Shown: positions 16,940 through 25,571 of the stretch, in pieces
How the letters are laid out: every line of letters begins with the position of its first letter
Numbering within the stretch: position 1 is the first letter of the stretch
Assembly (NCBI RefSeq): GCF_900088415.1
Contig: NZ_FLLQ01000002.1
Coordinates: 310,001 to 374,000, forward strand
Length of the DNA stretch: 64,000 nt
DNA from: Vibrio mediterranei
Lineage (GTDB): Bacteria; Pseudomonadota; Gammaproteobacteria; Enterobacterales; Vibrionaceae
Reading direction: 5' to 3'
Translations under genes and position numbers: made by a program
Notes under the pieces: generated by a model
Database searches by the model: none
Told to the model about the DNA's origin: nothing
The model's input: only the letters and a program-made list of their open reading frames with translations

Positions 16940-19351
16940 TTATGTCGCTTTTTTCTTTGTTAGTTCTAGTAATACCGGTAGTAAAACCAAACTAAATATC
17001 AAGATGCAGCTAAGTGCGATGGTTAGCACTAAGCCAATAGAATGCATCCCTCTATGTTCTGCGACGATTAGCGCTCCAAACGTAGCGAGTGTCGTTAGAC
17101 AACTAATCAAGGACGCTTTAGGTGTAGAGCTCTTAAAGAAAGCATTGATGTTTCTAACGGCTCTAAAACGCTTAACGATATGAATACCATTATCGACCCC
17201 CAAGCCAAATATCAAAGGGATAACAATAATATTAGCCATGTTCATTGAAAGATTAAACCAATGCATCATGCCTAAAGTGGTAATTGCAGCTAGGCCAAGC
17301 GGAATAAAGATCAAAATAACATCACGCTTCTTGTCTACTGTCCAAATCAAAATCAGTGCAATACCAAATACCGACATCAAGATGGCGGCTTGAAACGCTT
17401 GGACAATAATACTGCCAACTTCTTGCTCTGCTACTGCACGTCCTGTTGCATTAGAAGCGACTTTTTTCACCTGGGAGATAAACTGTTCCAATTCATGAAC
17501 ATTTGTCATATCTCCCTTAGGAGTAACTGCAACCAACCACTCTCCATTATTCGCGATGTAGCGTTGCTGTAGTGATTTTGGTAACTGACTGACTGACGGA
17601 GCGACAAGCTTAGCTTCCGGGTTATTAGCAAGTGATGAAAGGTTTTCAAACAGGTTCATTGTCACTTTCTGGGTGTCAATATCCGTAGGTAATTTCTCAG
17701 CATCAACCCAATTTTTTGACAATGCAGACTGTCTAAATTCGACATAATCCATTGGTTCGTCAACTGATTGAGCATTTATAGCGTTGTGTAGTTGTGAGTA
17801 TCTCTGTTCGATTTTATTAGGTAGAAAATCACTCGCTATTGTTACATCTTGAACGCTTGTCTGACTCAATAGCCTTTTTTTCCACTGCTCAGCTTCTTGC
17901 TGATCCTTTGCTATTGCATACAGTTGGTAACTTGAACCAAGGCCATGTTGTTGAAGCGCGTTTAAACCCGCCACTGACTCGGAGTTAGGATTTTTAAGAA
18001 CCAATGTCGAGAAGTCGAATTTAAATTGTGTTGCACCATACCCCATACCGATAGCGAGAAGGCAGGAAGCCGCGACTATCAGCTTTTTGTTTGCATTTAG
18101 TTTTTTCCCAAACCATACAAATCGGTGTGTATCCACGTGATGCTTCACTGTTGGATACCCAAACAAAGTGAAGAACAACGGTATAATGATAAAGGTGGCG
18201 GCCAAACCTAAAATCATACCCAACGCAGATATAATGCCCAACTCGCCTAAACCAGTGTAGCTAGTAGGATAAAAGCTTAGAAAGCCCAACGCTGAAGATA
18301 AGGCACACAGAGTAAGCGGCTTAATTGAGTGAGATGCCGCAGCTTTCAAACTTGTGACGTTACTATCACCTCTTGCTCTTAGTTCATGAATATGCAAACA
18401 GAGGTGAATGGAAAAATCGACCGCTAAACCGATAAACATAACCATAAATACAATCGAAATCGTATTGTAAGACCCAACAACAAATAAGCCTGCCGCAAAT
18501 GTCCATACTAAACCGACTAATACTGTTACATAACAAGCAAGAATGACACGTAGAGAGCGAATGCCAATAGCTAGTATTAGGACCAAACCTAACAAAGACG
18601 CAGATCCAGCAATAGTAATACTGTTGTTTGCATCGGCAATTTCATCAAAGTCTAAGGCTGCTTGGCCGGTAATTTGGACTTTGATGTCATTCGGTAAATT
18701 CTGAGATTCAATAACACGATGAATAGTTTCTATTATCGCCCTATTGGGCTCTTTTACGGTCTCGTCAGGCTGAGCCACTATGGTAATAGCAAACGCTTTA
18801 GGTAGCTCTATGTTAGTTTTTAATAATTGTTGCCAATCCACTGCCTTGCTATCAATCGCTGACAGCAGAGGTGTAAGGGATGCTTGGTCTTGCTTGGCGA
18901 GGGCGCCGAAATATTGGTTAATATTCTGTGCTCTTGCTGCTTGAGCAGCAGGTTCAACGTCATCCTGTGCGGTTTTTAACAAGTGTTGAAATTCTGTGTC
19001 TGACAAGAAGCCCAGTGAGTATTGTTCAAACCAAGAAAGTGAGCTTGGCGCGAATACGTCTTTAAACAAAGCCTCTTTTGCTAAGGCGTCCGATAAATCG
19101 TCAACATGCTGCTTTAACTGCGGGTCGCTACTACTAGTAATAAGCAAGACGACATTCCCAGTATCAGGGAACGTGCGATCTAACGTTGCTAAGTTCTCAA
19201 CCCATTGCCCCTCTTGTTTTACTAGAGAAGACAAGTCCGCGTTCATTTTAAAATGTTGCTGACCATACCAAGCACAAAGAGCGGTCAAAGAAAGGACAAG
19301 AAAAAGTGTTAGCTTAGGAAAGCGTAGAATATGAGAGATAAATCGGTTCAC
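16940..19351 (-). CDS. RND superfamily exporter, MMPL type
   Basis: The 803-residue protein has two repeats of one membrane helix, a large periplasmic domain and five membrane helices. The sterol-sensing-like segment GLAVDFSIHLCLHIHELR and its second copy FGLGVDNGIHIVKRFR are the hallmarks of the MMPL/HAE2 branch. The periplasmic loops span about residues 35-240 and 440-640. Members often export lipids or hopanoids. It may work with the barrel protein encoded convergently, but no direct evidence links them. It ends beside the hexanucleotide array; no fusion-protein partner lies upstream. Confidence 0.85.
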   Translation of the reverse strand: MNRFISHILRFPKLTLFLVLSLTALCAWYGQQHFKMNADLSSLVKQEGQWVENLATLDRTFPDTGNVVLLITSSSDPQLKQHVDDLSDALAKEALFKDVFAPSSLSWFEQYSLGFLSDTEFQHLLKTAQDDVEPAAQAARAQNINQYFGALAKQDQASLTPLLSAIDSKAVDWQQLLKTNIELPKAFAITIVAQPDETVKEPNRAIIETIHRVIESQNLPNDIKVQITGQAALDFDEIADANNSITIAGSASLLGLVLILAIGIRSLRVILACYVTVLVGLVWTFAAGLFVVGSYNTISIVFMVMFIGLAVDFSIHLCLHIHELRARGDSNVTSLKAAASHSIKPLTLCALSSALGFLSFYPTSYTGLGELGIISALGMILGLAATFIIIPLFFTLFGYPTVKHHVDTHRFVWFGKKLNANKKLIVAASCLLAIGMGYGATQFKFDFSTLVLKNPNSESVAGLNALQQHGLGSSYQLYAIAKDQQEAEQWKKRLLSQTSVQDVTIASDFLPNKIEQRYSQLHNAINAQSVDEPMDYVEFRQSALSKNWVDAEKLPTDIDTQKVTMNLFENLSSLANNPEAKLVAPSVSQLPKSLQQRYIANNGEWLVAVTPKGDMTNVHELEQFISQVKKVASNATGRAVAEQEVGSIIVQAFQAAILMSVFGIALILIWTVDKKRDVILIFIPLGLAAITTLGMMHWFNLSMNMANIIVIPLIFGLGVDNGIHIVKRFRAVRNINAFFKSSTPKASLISCLTTLATFGALIVAEHRGMHSIGLVLTIALSCILIFSLVLLPVLLELTKKKAT

Positions 19352-19440
19352 AGTAAGATTTAAGACAAACGTTAATTAAGGCAATGATAGCCCAAAATCG
19401 CTAAACATTGGTTAACTTCCTGTCAGACCCGACTAATAAA

Positions 19441-19464
19441 AAAGGAGGCATCTGCCTCCTTTTT
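19441..19464 (-). terminator. Terminator downstream of the DUF2057 gene
   Basis: AAAGGAGGCA and TGCCTCCTTT form a 10-bp stem with a 2-base loop, flanked by A and T runs. Confidence 0.85.
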
Positions 19465-19487
19465 GCAATATTCATCACATCAAATGA

Positions 19488-20183
19488 TTATTCTTGATCA
19501 ATCATCCACTTGCGGAATTCTTTACGTTCTTCTTTTGAGGCCTTAAGGTACCAAGCTTTCAGTTGCTCGACATTTTCTACTTTTGTCGGTTCAGCTTTTA
19601 CTGTGGTTTTCGGAGCGTTATTATTTGCTGCAGTAACATCCTTAGAAGTTGCTACCGCGGCTGTTGTCACTAAGGTTGCTGTGGTAGCTTGTTCCGCCTT
19701 GGTCATTTGACCGTTATCGAAGACAATACCTCTTTCAGCATTGTGTGCTGCTATCAGCTCATCCATTTTCATATAAGGTAAGAAACCACTTTGTGCTTGA
19801 AGCTTCTCTTGAGAATAGGAAAGAGTACTGCCGTCTTGTGTGATGCGCCAGTCAGGTTGGTCTGTTCTAAATGCAGCTTTAGCCTCTTGCTCACTTCTGG
19901 CAACTGGATGATTGATTTTTACTTCATCACCTGAAACATTGAATGTGAGAACGTAGGGAGCAGAAGTGAACACACCTGAGCTACTACCTTTTCCTACTTT
20001 TTTATCCATTCTCACTACAACTTGGTTTTCACCTTCCGTCAACTCGTTTTTTCCTATTCGGCTTTCCGCTTCTTGTCCATTAATAAAATAAACAGAAACT
20101 CCTTTGAGAGGAATAAGTGTTGCCGCACTTACTGAAAAGGAACAACCAAGCGCAACTAATGCGGCCACCATATTTTTTTTCAC
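19488..20183 (-). CDS. DUF2057 (YccT-like) periplasmic protein
   Basis: The 231-residue protein has a signal peptide (MKKNMVAALVALGCSFSVSA) and the start of the mature chain LIPLKGVSVYFINGQEA typical of DUF2057/YccT. The core is about 150 residues; the C-terminal third is an Ala/Thr/Val-rich linker followed by a charged helix (LKAWYLKASKEERKEFRKW). YccT homologues are periplasmic and linked to curli and envelope stress in enterobacteria; the Vibrio role is not known. It is transcribed alone. Confidence 0.82.
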   Translation of the reverse strand: MKKNMVAALVALGCSFSVSAATLIPLKGVSVYFINGQEAESRIGKNELTEGENQVVVRMDKKVGKGSSSGVFTSAPYVLTFNVSGDEVKINHPVARSEQEAKAAFRTDQPDWRITQDGSTLSYSQEKLQAQSGFLPYMKMDELIAAHNAERGIVFDNGQMTKAEQATTATLVTTAAVATSKDVTAANNNAPKTTVKAEPTKVENVEQLKAWYLKASKEERKEFRKWMIDQE

Positions 20184-20301
20184 GACCCGACTCCCTTACA
20201 AAATACGATTGGGTTATTAGGCTAGAATGCCATAGATTCAAATCTCAAAATAGCCATTTTTAGGAATATTTAGCTGTAGAAGATTGATTATGCGCACAAA
20301 A

Positions 20302-20327
20302 AAAGAGTCACCCTAAGGTGACTCTTT
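20302..20327 (-). terminator. Terminator of the porin gene
   Basis: AAAGAGTCACC and GGTGACTCTTT form an 11-bp stem with a CTAA loop and T-rich flanks on the minus strand. Confidence 0.9.
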
Positions 20328-20352
20328 CTAAAATTATCTGCTCTAAATTAAA

Positions 20353-21402
20353 TTAGAATTCAGCTTTAGCACCAACTGCGAAGCCAACACCGTTTTGAGC
20401 ATAGAAGCTGTTTCCAGTGTACTTGTCGCTGTAACCATTGCTTCCACCAACTTCAGCGTATACAGTTGCTGCAGGAGCAACTTTGTAACCAGCGTTGATG
20501 AACCAGTTAGTCTCGCTATCATTGTTAACTGTTTCTGTAGCAGAAGTATTTACGATATTGTCTTTGTCTAGGTTAACTTGGCTTACACCACCAGCGAATA
20601 CCCATTGGTTTAGAGTGTAGTCAGCTGCAAAACCGTAAGTTTGAGCAGTTTGGCTCTCACCAGTCTTAGGATCCATCTTCATGTTGTAGTAACCTAGTTC
20701 AAGGTTTAGGTTCTCAACACCAGCCCAACGACCTTCGATTGCATAAAGTGTTTCTTTATCGCCGTCGCTCATGCCGTCAGCTAAGTTTGCGTTGCCTTTA
20801 AACTCAGCTTGACCGTAAAAACCAGTGAAGTCAAAATCAGCTACACGGTAACCGATTTTAGCATCTACCATGTGACCGTCTTCACCAAGACCAGCATTTT
20901 CGTTCTTGTCTTGCTTGTATGCGATACCGCCGTAGAAGTTACCTTTATCAATGTCGTAACGGATTGACTCATCAGCACCAAATGGTGAACCGTTTGAGAA
21001 GAAAGAGTTTAGACCGAATTGATAGTCAGAACCGATACCAGCATCGTCAAGCATAGAGTCAAGACGACCAACGATTAGAGAACCAGCTGCTTGAGAGTAT
21101 ACACCAACATAAGTGTTACCAGCTTTAACTGCGTTATCGTCTAGACCGTTATCTGCACTACCGTCGAATTCCCAGTAAGCGCCGAATTGTAGGTCATTGT
21201 TGATAGCGTAACGAACGTCAAAACCGAAATCTGCATCTTGAATTTCTTGTTTAGTTGTTGCGTTGTCTTCATAACCGCGCTTGTAAACAACTTCAATGTC
21301 ACCTTTTAGGTTAACAGTAACTTTGTTTTCGTTATAGATTTCGATACCTGCTTGCGCAGAACCCGCTGCTAGTACAGCTAGAGCTACTAGAGTTTTTTTC
21401 AT
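20353..21402 (-). CDS. Gram-negative general porin (OmpU-like)
   Basis: The 349-residue protein has a signal peptide (MKKTLVALAVLAAGSAQA). The first barrel strands carry the porin pattern VNLKGDIEVVYKRG and FGFDVRYAINNDLQFGAYWEF; FVGAYSQAAGSLIVGRLDS-like text and a C-terminal GFAVGAKAEF follow. A terminal phenylalanine fits barrel insertion. These trimeric 16-strand porins pass small solutes. It may correspond to a Vibrio OmpU/OmpL-type porin, but the exact name cannot be settled. A promoter-like pair lies at 21538-21566. Confidence 0.88.
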   Translation of the reverse strand: MKKTLVALAVLAAGSAQAGIEIYNENKVTVNLKGDIEVVYKRGYEDNATTKQEIQDADFGFDVRYAINNDLQFGAYWEFDGSADNGLDDNAVKAGNTYVGVYSQAAGSLIVGRLDSMLDDAGIGSDYQFGLNSFFSNGSPFGADESIRYDIDKGNFYGGIAYKQDKNENAGLGEDGHMVDAKIGYRVADFDFTGFYGQAEFKGNANLADGMSDGDKETLYAIEGRWAGVENLNLELGYYNMKMDPKTGESQTAQTYGFAADYTLNQWVFAGGVSQVNLDKDNIVNTSATETVNNDSETNWFINAGYKVAPAATVYAEVGGSNGYSDKYTGNSFYAQNGVGFAVGAKAEF

Positions 21403-21936
21403 GATAATCCACTGCCTTTTCTTAGATGGGAATTCCTTTTCGGTTCCCTTTTTTAATATATGTGACGTCTAAACCTTCCTTCAGAACGACAACCTTTTGT
21501 CCTTTGGTTGATTCAGCGTCTTTAAATCTCGAAACCAAGAATGCAAAAGTTATCAGGCAATGTCAAACACTCTAAACAAAATAAATAAATATATGTAAAA
21601 CATTAAAAATCAACAACTTATGAATTTCATAGTGACGTATCGCAAATTTTTTGAACACCTTTCGATTGCAACACTAGTCTTGTTTTTGGGTAACATTCAT
21701 AAATATAATTCTATAAATAGTTGAAATAATACACATCAAACAGAACTTTATTCGTTACAACTATGTTTTTTGGCGTTTTATATTTTTTATCATGCGAAAA
21801 ATATAACCTAATGTGAAAGTTCACTTATTTTTTGTGACTTTGATCTAAATACCCACACTAGATACGACTGTTTTTGAACATATTTTTCACTAGCTAAAGT
21901 GTGCTACACTCGCTCGTCGTCAATTTAGGGCTGTTT
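21403..21936. other. Long AT-rich regulatory region, porin to dinG
   Basis: No gene is seen in these 534 bp. On the minus strand, TTGACA (21561-21566) and CATTCT (21538-21543) with a 17-bp spacer would make a porin transcript with a leader of about 130 bases, in which CAACC and GGTTG can pair. The AT-rich middle, including TTTTTGTGACTTTGATC near 21829, could bind ToxR, CRP or H-NS; none can be assigned. Confidence 0.45.
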
Positions 21937-24012
21937 ATGCTTACCAGTAAAATCCAACAATCCATTCGCCAGAGTTATCAAAACCTTCAGAATCAGCTAG
22001 AAAACTTTGTTCCGCGTCGAGCTCAGAACTATCTTGTTTCAGAGATCGCTAAAACACTTTGTGGCCAGTATCACAAATCAACTCGTATGATTGTTGCAGA
22101 AGCAGGTACTGGGATTGGAAAAAGTCTGTCTTATTTAATGGCAGCTATACCTGTTGCTGTTCAAAATAATCGTAAGGTGGTTATTTCTACCGCAACAGTT
22201 GCCTTGCAAGAACAGTTACTTGATAAGGATTTGCCACTGTTCCGACGTATTACCGATCAAAACTTCTCTTTTATTATTGCTAAAGGAAGACAGCGTTATT
22301 GCTGCGCCGAGAAATTGGCCGTGGCATGCGGTGCCGATGGTGGTCAAATGGCCATGTTTGAAAGTAAGCCTAAAAAATCTGATATCGAACAGCTTCAACT
22401 CATGTACGAGAAGCTAGCTCAAGGTAAATGGGACGGAGACAGAGACTCCTGGCCGAAGCCCATTGATGATGTCATTTGGCAAACCATCGTTAGCGAAAAG
22501 CACAGCTGCAATAACAGTTTACCTGCTCACCGAGGCTGCCCATTCGCTAAAGCGCGGTCTGAACTTGATAAAAACGATGTCATTATTGCCAACCATAGTT
22601 TGGTAATGGCGGACGCAGACCTTGGTGGCGGCGTCATCCTCCCAGATCCCGAAAATACAATCTTTATCTTCGATGAAGCTCACCATCTACCGCACGTAGC
22701 TAGAGACCATGCATCCGCAGCGGCTACTTTAAAGGGTGCCGCCTCTTGGTTAGAAAGATTGAATCAGTCTGCGAGTAAGTTCTCTGGTTTAGCTGACGAG
22801 AAGCGGGTTGGTCGCTTTCGCAACGAACTACAGGATTCCATACAGCAGCTCATCCCTCTATTAAATGAGGTCAATTCTTATTGCTCTGGTCTTCCATTTG
22901 AAGAAGACAGTTGTCGTTTCGAGAATGGCGAGTTACCCAGCTGGCTAGAAGAGCAGTCTAAAGCACTCAAACAGTTTTCTCAAAAAGGCGCACAAGCATC
23001 GGCGAAAATTGCTGACCTCATTTCAGAAAGACTCAAAGACGGAGAGGTTTCAGCCAAACTAGCCGAACCCGCTTTAGCCGAATTGGGTTTCTATATTCAG
23101 CGATTTGATAATCTAGCTGCGGTATGGCGACTCATGGCCGAGCCTAAAAAAGAGAAAGGTGCACCATTGGCACGCTGGGTAGAAAAAAGCAAAGAGCGTG
23201 AGGGTGACTACGTAATCAGTGTCGCGCCTCTTGAGGTAGGCTGGCAATTAGATCAGCAGTTATGGTCTCGATGTGTAGGCGCCGTCCTTGTTTCAGCGAC
23301 GATGCGTGCACTCAATTCCTTCGCTTTTTTCTGTAACCAAGCAGGTATCAGTCAGAAATCTGAAGATGGCGTCCAATTTTTAGCTTTAGCGTCACCTTTT
23401 AATTATGCAGAACAAGCAGAGCTTATTGTGCCCAAAATGCGTAATGAACCGCAGGCCCCTCAGTTTACTGAAGAGTTGACTGAAAAGCTGTTCGACTTTA
23501 TTCAGGACGGCAAAAGTAATTTAGTGCTGTTTTCCTCTTATTGGCAAATGAATAAAGTTGCCGATGAGGTGCGATCGAAATTCGCTCTAAAAGGGTGGCA
23601 TCTGCAGGTTCAAAGTGAGAAATCACGTACAGAAATTCTAAATAAACATAAAACACTGACTCAATGTCAAAAAACCAGTGTGCTTTTTGGAACAGGAAGC
23701 TTTTCCGAAGGACTAGACTTACCTGGGGAACTACTAGAGAACTTGATTATCACTAAAATACCTTTTGCGGTGCCGACTTCTCCCATCGAGCAAGCACACG
23801 CCGAATATATAGAGAGCAAAGGTGGCAATCCGTTTCTTCAGATTACAGTTCCAGAGGCGAGTAAAAAACTGATACAATCTGCAGGCCGTTTGCTACGTAA
23901 AGAAAGAGACTGTGGAACTCTCTATATTCTCGATAGGCGAATCGTCACAAAAAGGTATGGCAAGTCTCTGCTCGATTCCCTACCCCCTTTTAAAAGAACA
24001 ATAGAATACTAA
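21937..24012 (+). CDS. dinG: ATP-dependent DNA helicase DinG
   Basis: The 691-residue superfamily 2 helicase has Walker A AEAGTGIGKS (about residues 54-63), the cysteines of a [4Fe-4S] cluster (C122/C123, C131 and CNNS...GCPF) and the DEAH box IFDEAHHLP. It also has the C-terminal motifs SEGLDLPGE and QSAGRLLRK. DinG unwinds forked DNA, D-loops, R-loops and G-quadruplexes in repair. I start it at MLTSKIQQSI because the twelve residues added by the frame from 21901 are not part of the family. SOS control is known in E. coli, but no clear LexA box was noticed here. Confidence 0.95.
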   Translation: MLTSKIQQSIRQSYQNLQNQLENFVPRRAQNYLVSEIAKTLCGQYHKSTRMIVAEAGTGIGKSLSYLMAAIPVAVQNNRKVVISTATVALQEQLLDKDLPLFRRITDQNFSFIIAKGRQRYCCAEKLAVACGADGGQMAMFESKPKKSDIEQLQLMYEKLAQGKWDGDRDSWPKPIDDVIWQTIVSEKHSCNNSLPAHRGCPFAKARSELDKNDVIIANHSLVMADADLGGGVILPDPENTIFIFDEAHHLPHVARDHASAAATLKGAASWLERLNQSASKFSGLADEKRVGRFRNELQDSIQQLIPLLNEVNSYCSGLPFEEDSCRFENGELPSWLEEQSKALKQFSQKGAQASAKIADLISERLKDGEVSAKLAEPALAELGFYIQRFDNLAAVWRLMAEPKKEKGAPLARWVEKSKEREGDYVISVAPLEVGWQLDQQLWSRCVGAVLVSATMRALNSFAFFCNQAGISQKSEDGVQFLALASPFNYAEQAELIVPKMRNEPQAPQFTEELTEKLFDFIQDGKSNLVLFSSYWQMNKVADEVRSKFALKGWHLQVQSEKSRTEILNKHKTLTQCQKTSVLFGTGSFSEGLDLPGELLENLIITKIPFAVPTSPIEQAHAEYIESKGGNPFLQITVPEASKKLIQSAGRLLRKERDCGTLYILDRRIVTKRYGKSLLDSLPPFKRTIEY

Positions 24013-24026
24013 GGTCTAAAATCTCG

Positions 24027-24800
24027 ATGGAATTTATCGAACCTAGCATGTTGGTTATTTTGGCGCTTGTCGCCTTTGCTGCAGGCTTTATTGACGCGGT
24101 CGCAGGCGGCGGCGGAATGCTAACGGTACCTGCACTGCTATCGCTAGGACTTCCTCCACACATAGCACTCGGTACTAACAAGCTAGCAGCTACGTTTGCC
24201 TCATCTACCGCAGCGTTTACCTACTATCGCAAAAGGTTATTTAGCCCTGAATGCTGGTATCGAGCTTTTATTGCGACACTCATCGGCGCGACTATTGGTA
24301 CTCTCGTTGTTGACATGATCAGTACCGAATGGTTAGAAAAGATCCTACCTCTTATTATTCTTGCCGCAGCGCTCTACACGGTTTTTCAAAAAGCACCTCA
24401 AGGCGATGAACAGAACAAGGTCCATGTAGGCTGTCCCAAGTTTAATCGAAAGCAGTACTTACAAGGACTGTCTTTGGGCTTTTACGATGGTGTTGCCGGT
24501 CCCGGCACTGGTGCATTCTGGACCGTCAGTTCAATGGCTTTATACAGACTGAACATTTTATTCGCTTCCGGTCTCTCAAAAGCGATGAACTTCACTAGTA
24601 ACTTTACCTCATTGATAACGTTCGCAGTATTAGGCCATATTAATTGGGTCTTGGGCTTAACCATGGGGCTGTGTTTAATGGCTGGTGCTTATATCGGCGC
24701 ACATTCCGCTATTCGATTTGGAGCCAAGTTCATTCGACCTATCTTTGTTACCGTTGTAAGCATTCTGGCCATCAAACTGGCGTATGATGCTTGGTTATGA
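24027..24800 (+). CDS. TSUP family membrane transporter (YfcA-like)
   Basis: The 257-residue protein has about eight hydrophobic helices and two conserved repeats, AGFIDAVAGGGGMLTVPAL and LGFYDGVAGPGTGAFWTV, which define the TSUP/TauE-SafE family. LGTNKLAATFASS and the AKFIRPIF end match YfcA in particular. Members move sulfite, sulfonates or other organic anions; the substrate here cannot be named. It lies 14 bp after dinG and 27 bp before priC, so a shared transcript is likely. Confidence 0.85.
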   Translation: MEFIEPSMLVILALVAFAAGFIDAVAGGGGMLTVPALLSLGLPPHIALGTNKLAATFASSTAAFTYYRKRLFSPECWYRAFIATLIGATIGTLVVDMISTEWLEKILPLIILAAALYTVFQKAPQGDEQNKVHVGCPKFNRKQYLQGLSLGFYDGVAGPGTGAFWTVSSMALYRLNILFASGLSKAMNFTSNFTSLITFAVLGHINWVLGLTMGLCLMAGAYIGAHSAIRFGAKFIRPIFVTVVSILAIKLAYDAWL

Positions 24801-24827
24801 TTTGGTCGAAGAGAAAGAGGAGCTGCA

Positions 24828-25343
24828 ATGAAATTATCTGAAGTTAAAGCTCGACTAGAGCAACTCTATCAAGATGCTCAAGAGTTTGATTTTAAGAATC
24901 GTGGTCATAAAAAACCACTGTTTGATGAACACCTTTTCTCCGCTTCCAACATACTGCTTCAACCTTGCGTTATAGAAGCCGAGCGAACCTTAGATAAAAT
25001 CATCACATTGAGTAAACAAGGTATTAGCACCTCTTCTTCAGAAATTTGGGTGACAAAGTTTACCGAGCAGCTTGAAGCGATTGAGCGAGTCTTGCTCATT
25101 GCGAATACACCCACTGATACTGCTTTAGAAAGCAAATCCCTTGAACAATTGAGGGCTGACCTTAGACAACATCAAGTTTGGGAACAAAAGTTGTGCACTC
25201 TTGTGAGGCAACAAGAACAGAGCCTGACAGGTGGTCAAACGACCAAACCACAACTTATCTCCACCGAACAACGTTTACAACGCTGCCGCAATGCTATGAA
25301 TGCGATTCAGCACACCATCAATCAAAAGATGAGGTTAATATAA
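24828..25343 (+). CDS. priC: Primosomal replication protein PriC
   Basis: The 171-residue protein is mostly helical and rich in Glu, Gln, Arg and Leu. It has the late FDEHLFSA region and a Q-rich C-terminal helix (QRLQRCRNAMNAIQHTI) typical of PriC. It restarts stalled replication by loading DnaB on abandoned forks. AGGAGCTGCA precedes the ATG. Its stop overlaps the ybaM start by one base (TAATG), and the priC-ybaM pairing is also seen in E. coli, which supports both names. Confidence 0.87.
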   Translation: MKLSEVKARLEQLYQDAQEFDFKNRGHKKPLFDEHLFSASNILLQPCVIEAERTLDKIITLSKQGISTSSSEIWVTKFTEQLEAIERVLLIANTPTDTALESKSLEQLRADLRQHQVWEQKLCTLVRQQEQSLTGGQTTKPQLISTEQRLQRCRNAMNAIQHTINQKMRLI

Positions 25344-25501
25344 TGTCTTCTGAATCTGGGCTCGATAACGCACCTGAAGAAATCAAACTTGCCGTTGATC
25401 TCATCTTTCTACTGGAAAGTAATGAGGTTGACCCTAAAGTGGCACTCAAGGCGCTAGAAATCGTGAAAAGCGATCTATTAAGAAAAGTAGAGAACTCTTA
25501 G
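25343..25501 (+). CDS. ybaM: YbaM-family (DUF2496) small protein
   Basis: The 52-residue protein contains the conserved stretch LDNAPEEIKLAVDLIFLLE followed by VALKALEIVKSDLLRK, which matches YbaM. A longer frame from 25178 runs through priC out of phase and is not used; the ATG at 25343 is coupled to priC. The function of the family is unknown. A strong terminator follows at 25535. Confidence 0.88.
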   Translation: MSSESGLDNAPEEIKLAVDLIFLLESNEVDPKVALKALEIVKSDLLRKVENS

Positions 25502-25534
25502 GCCAAAATCTCCACCCAAACTTCATAAGCCGAA

Positions 25535-25562
25535 AAAAAGCCTTCTAATAAGAAGGCTTTTT
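25535..25562. terminator. Bidirectional terminator between ybaM and mukB
   Basis: AAAAAGCCTTCT and AGAAGGCTTTTT form a 12-bp stem with a 4-base loop. It ends the dinG-ybaM transcript and the convergent mukFEB operon. Confidence 0.93.
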
Positions 25563-25571
25563 GGTTTTTCT

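Noticed and set aside
16711..16995. 94-residue frame with Phe-Gly repeats across the GGCTTT array
   Set aside because: The repeat is what keeps the frame open. No ribosome site or domain supports it, and it overlaps the end of the RND exporter gene.
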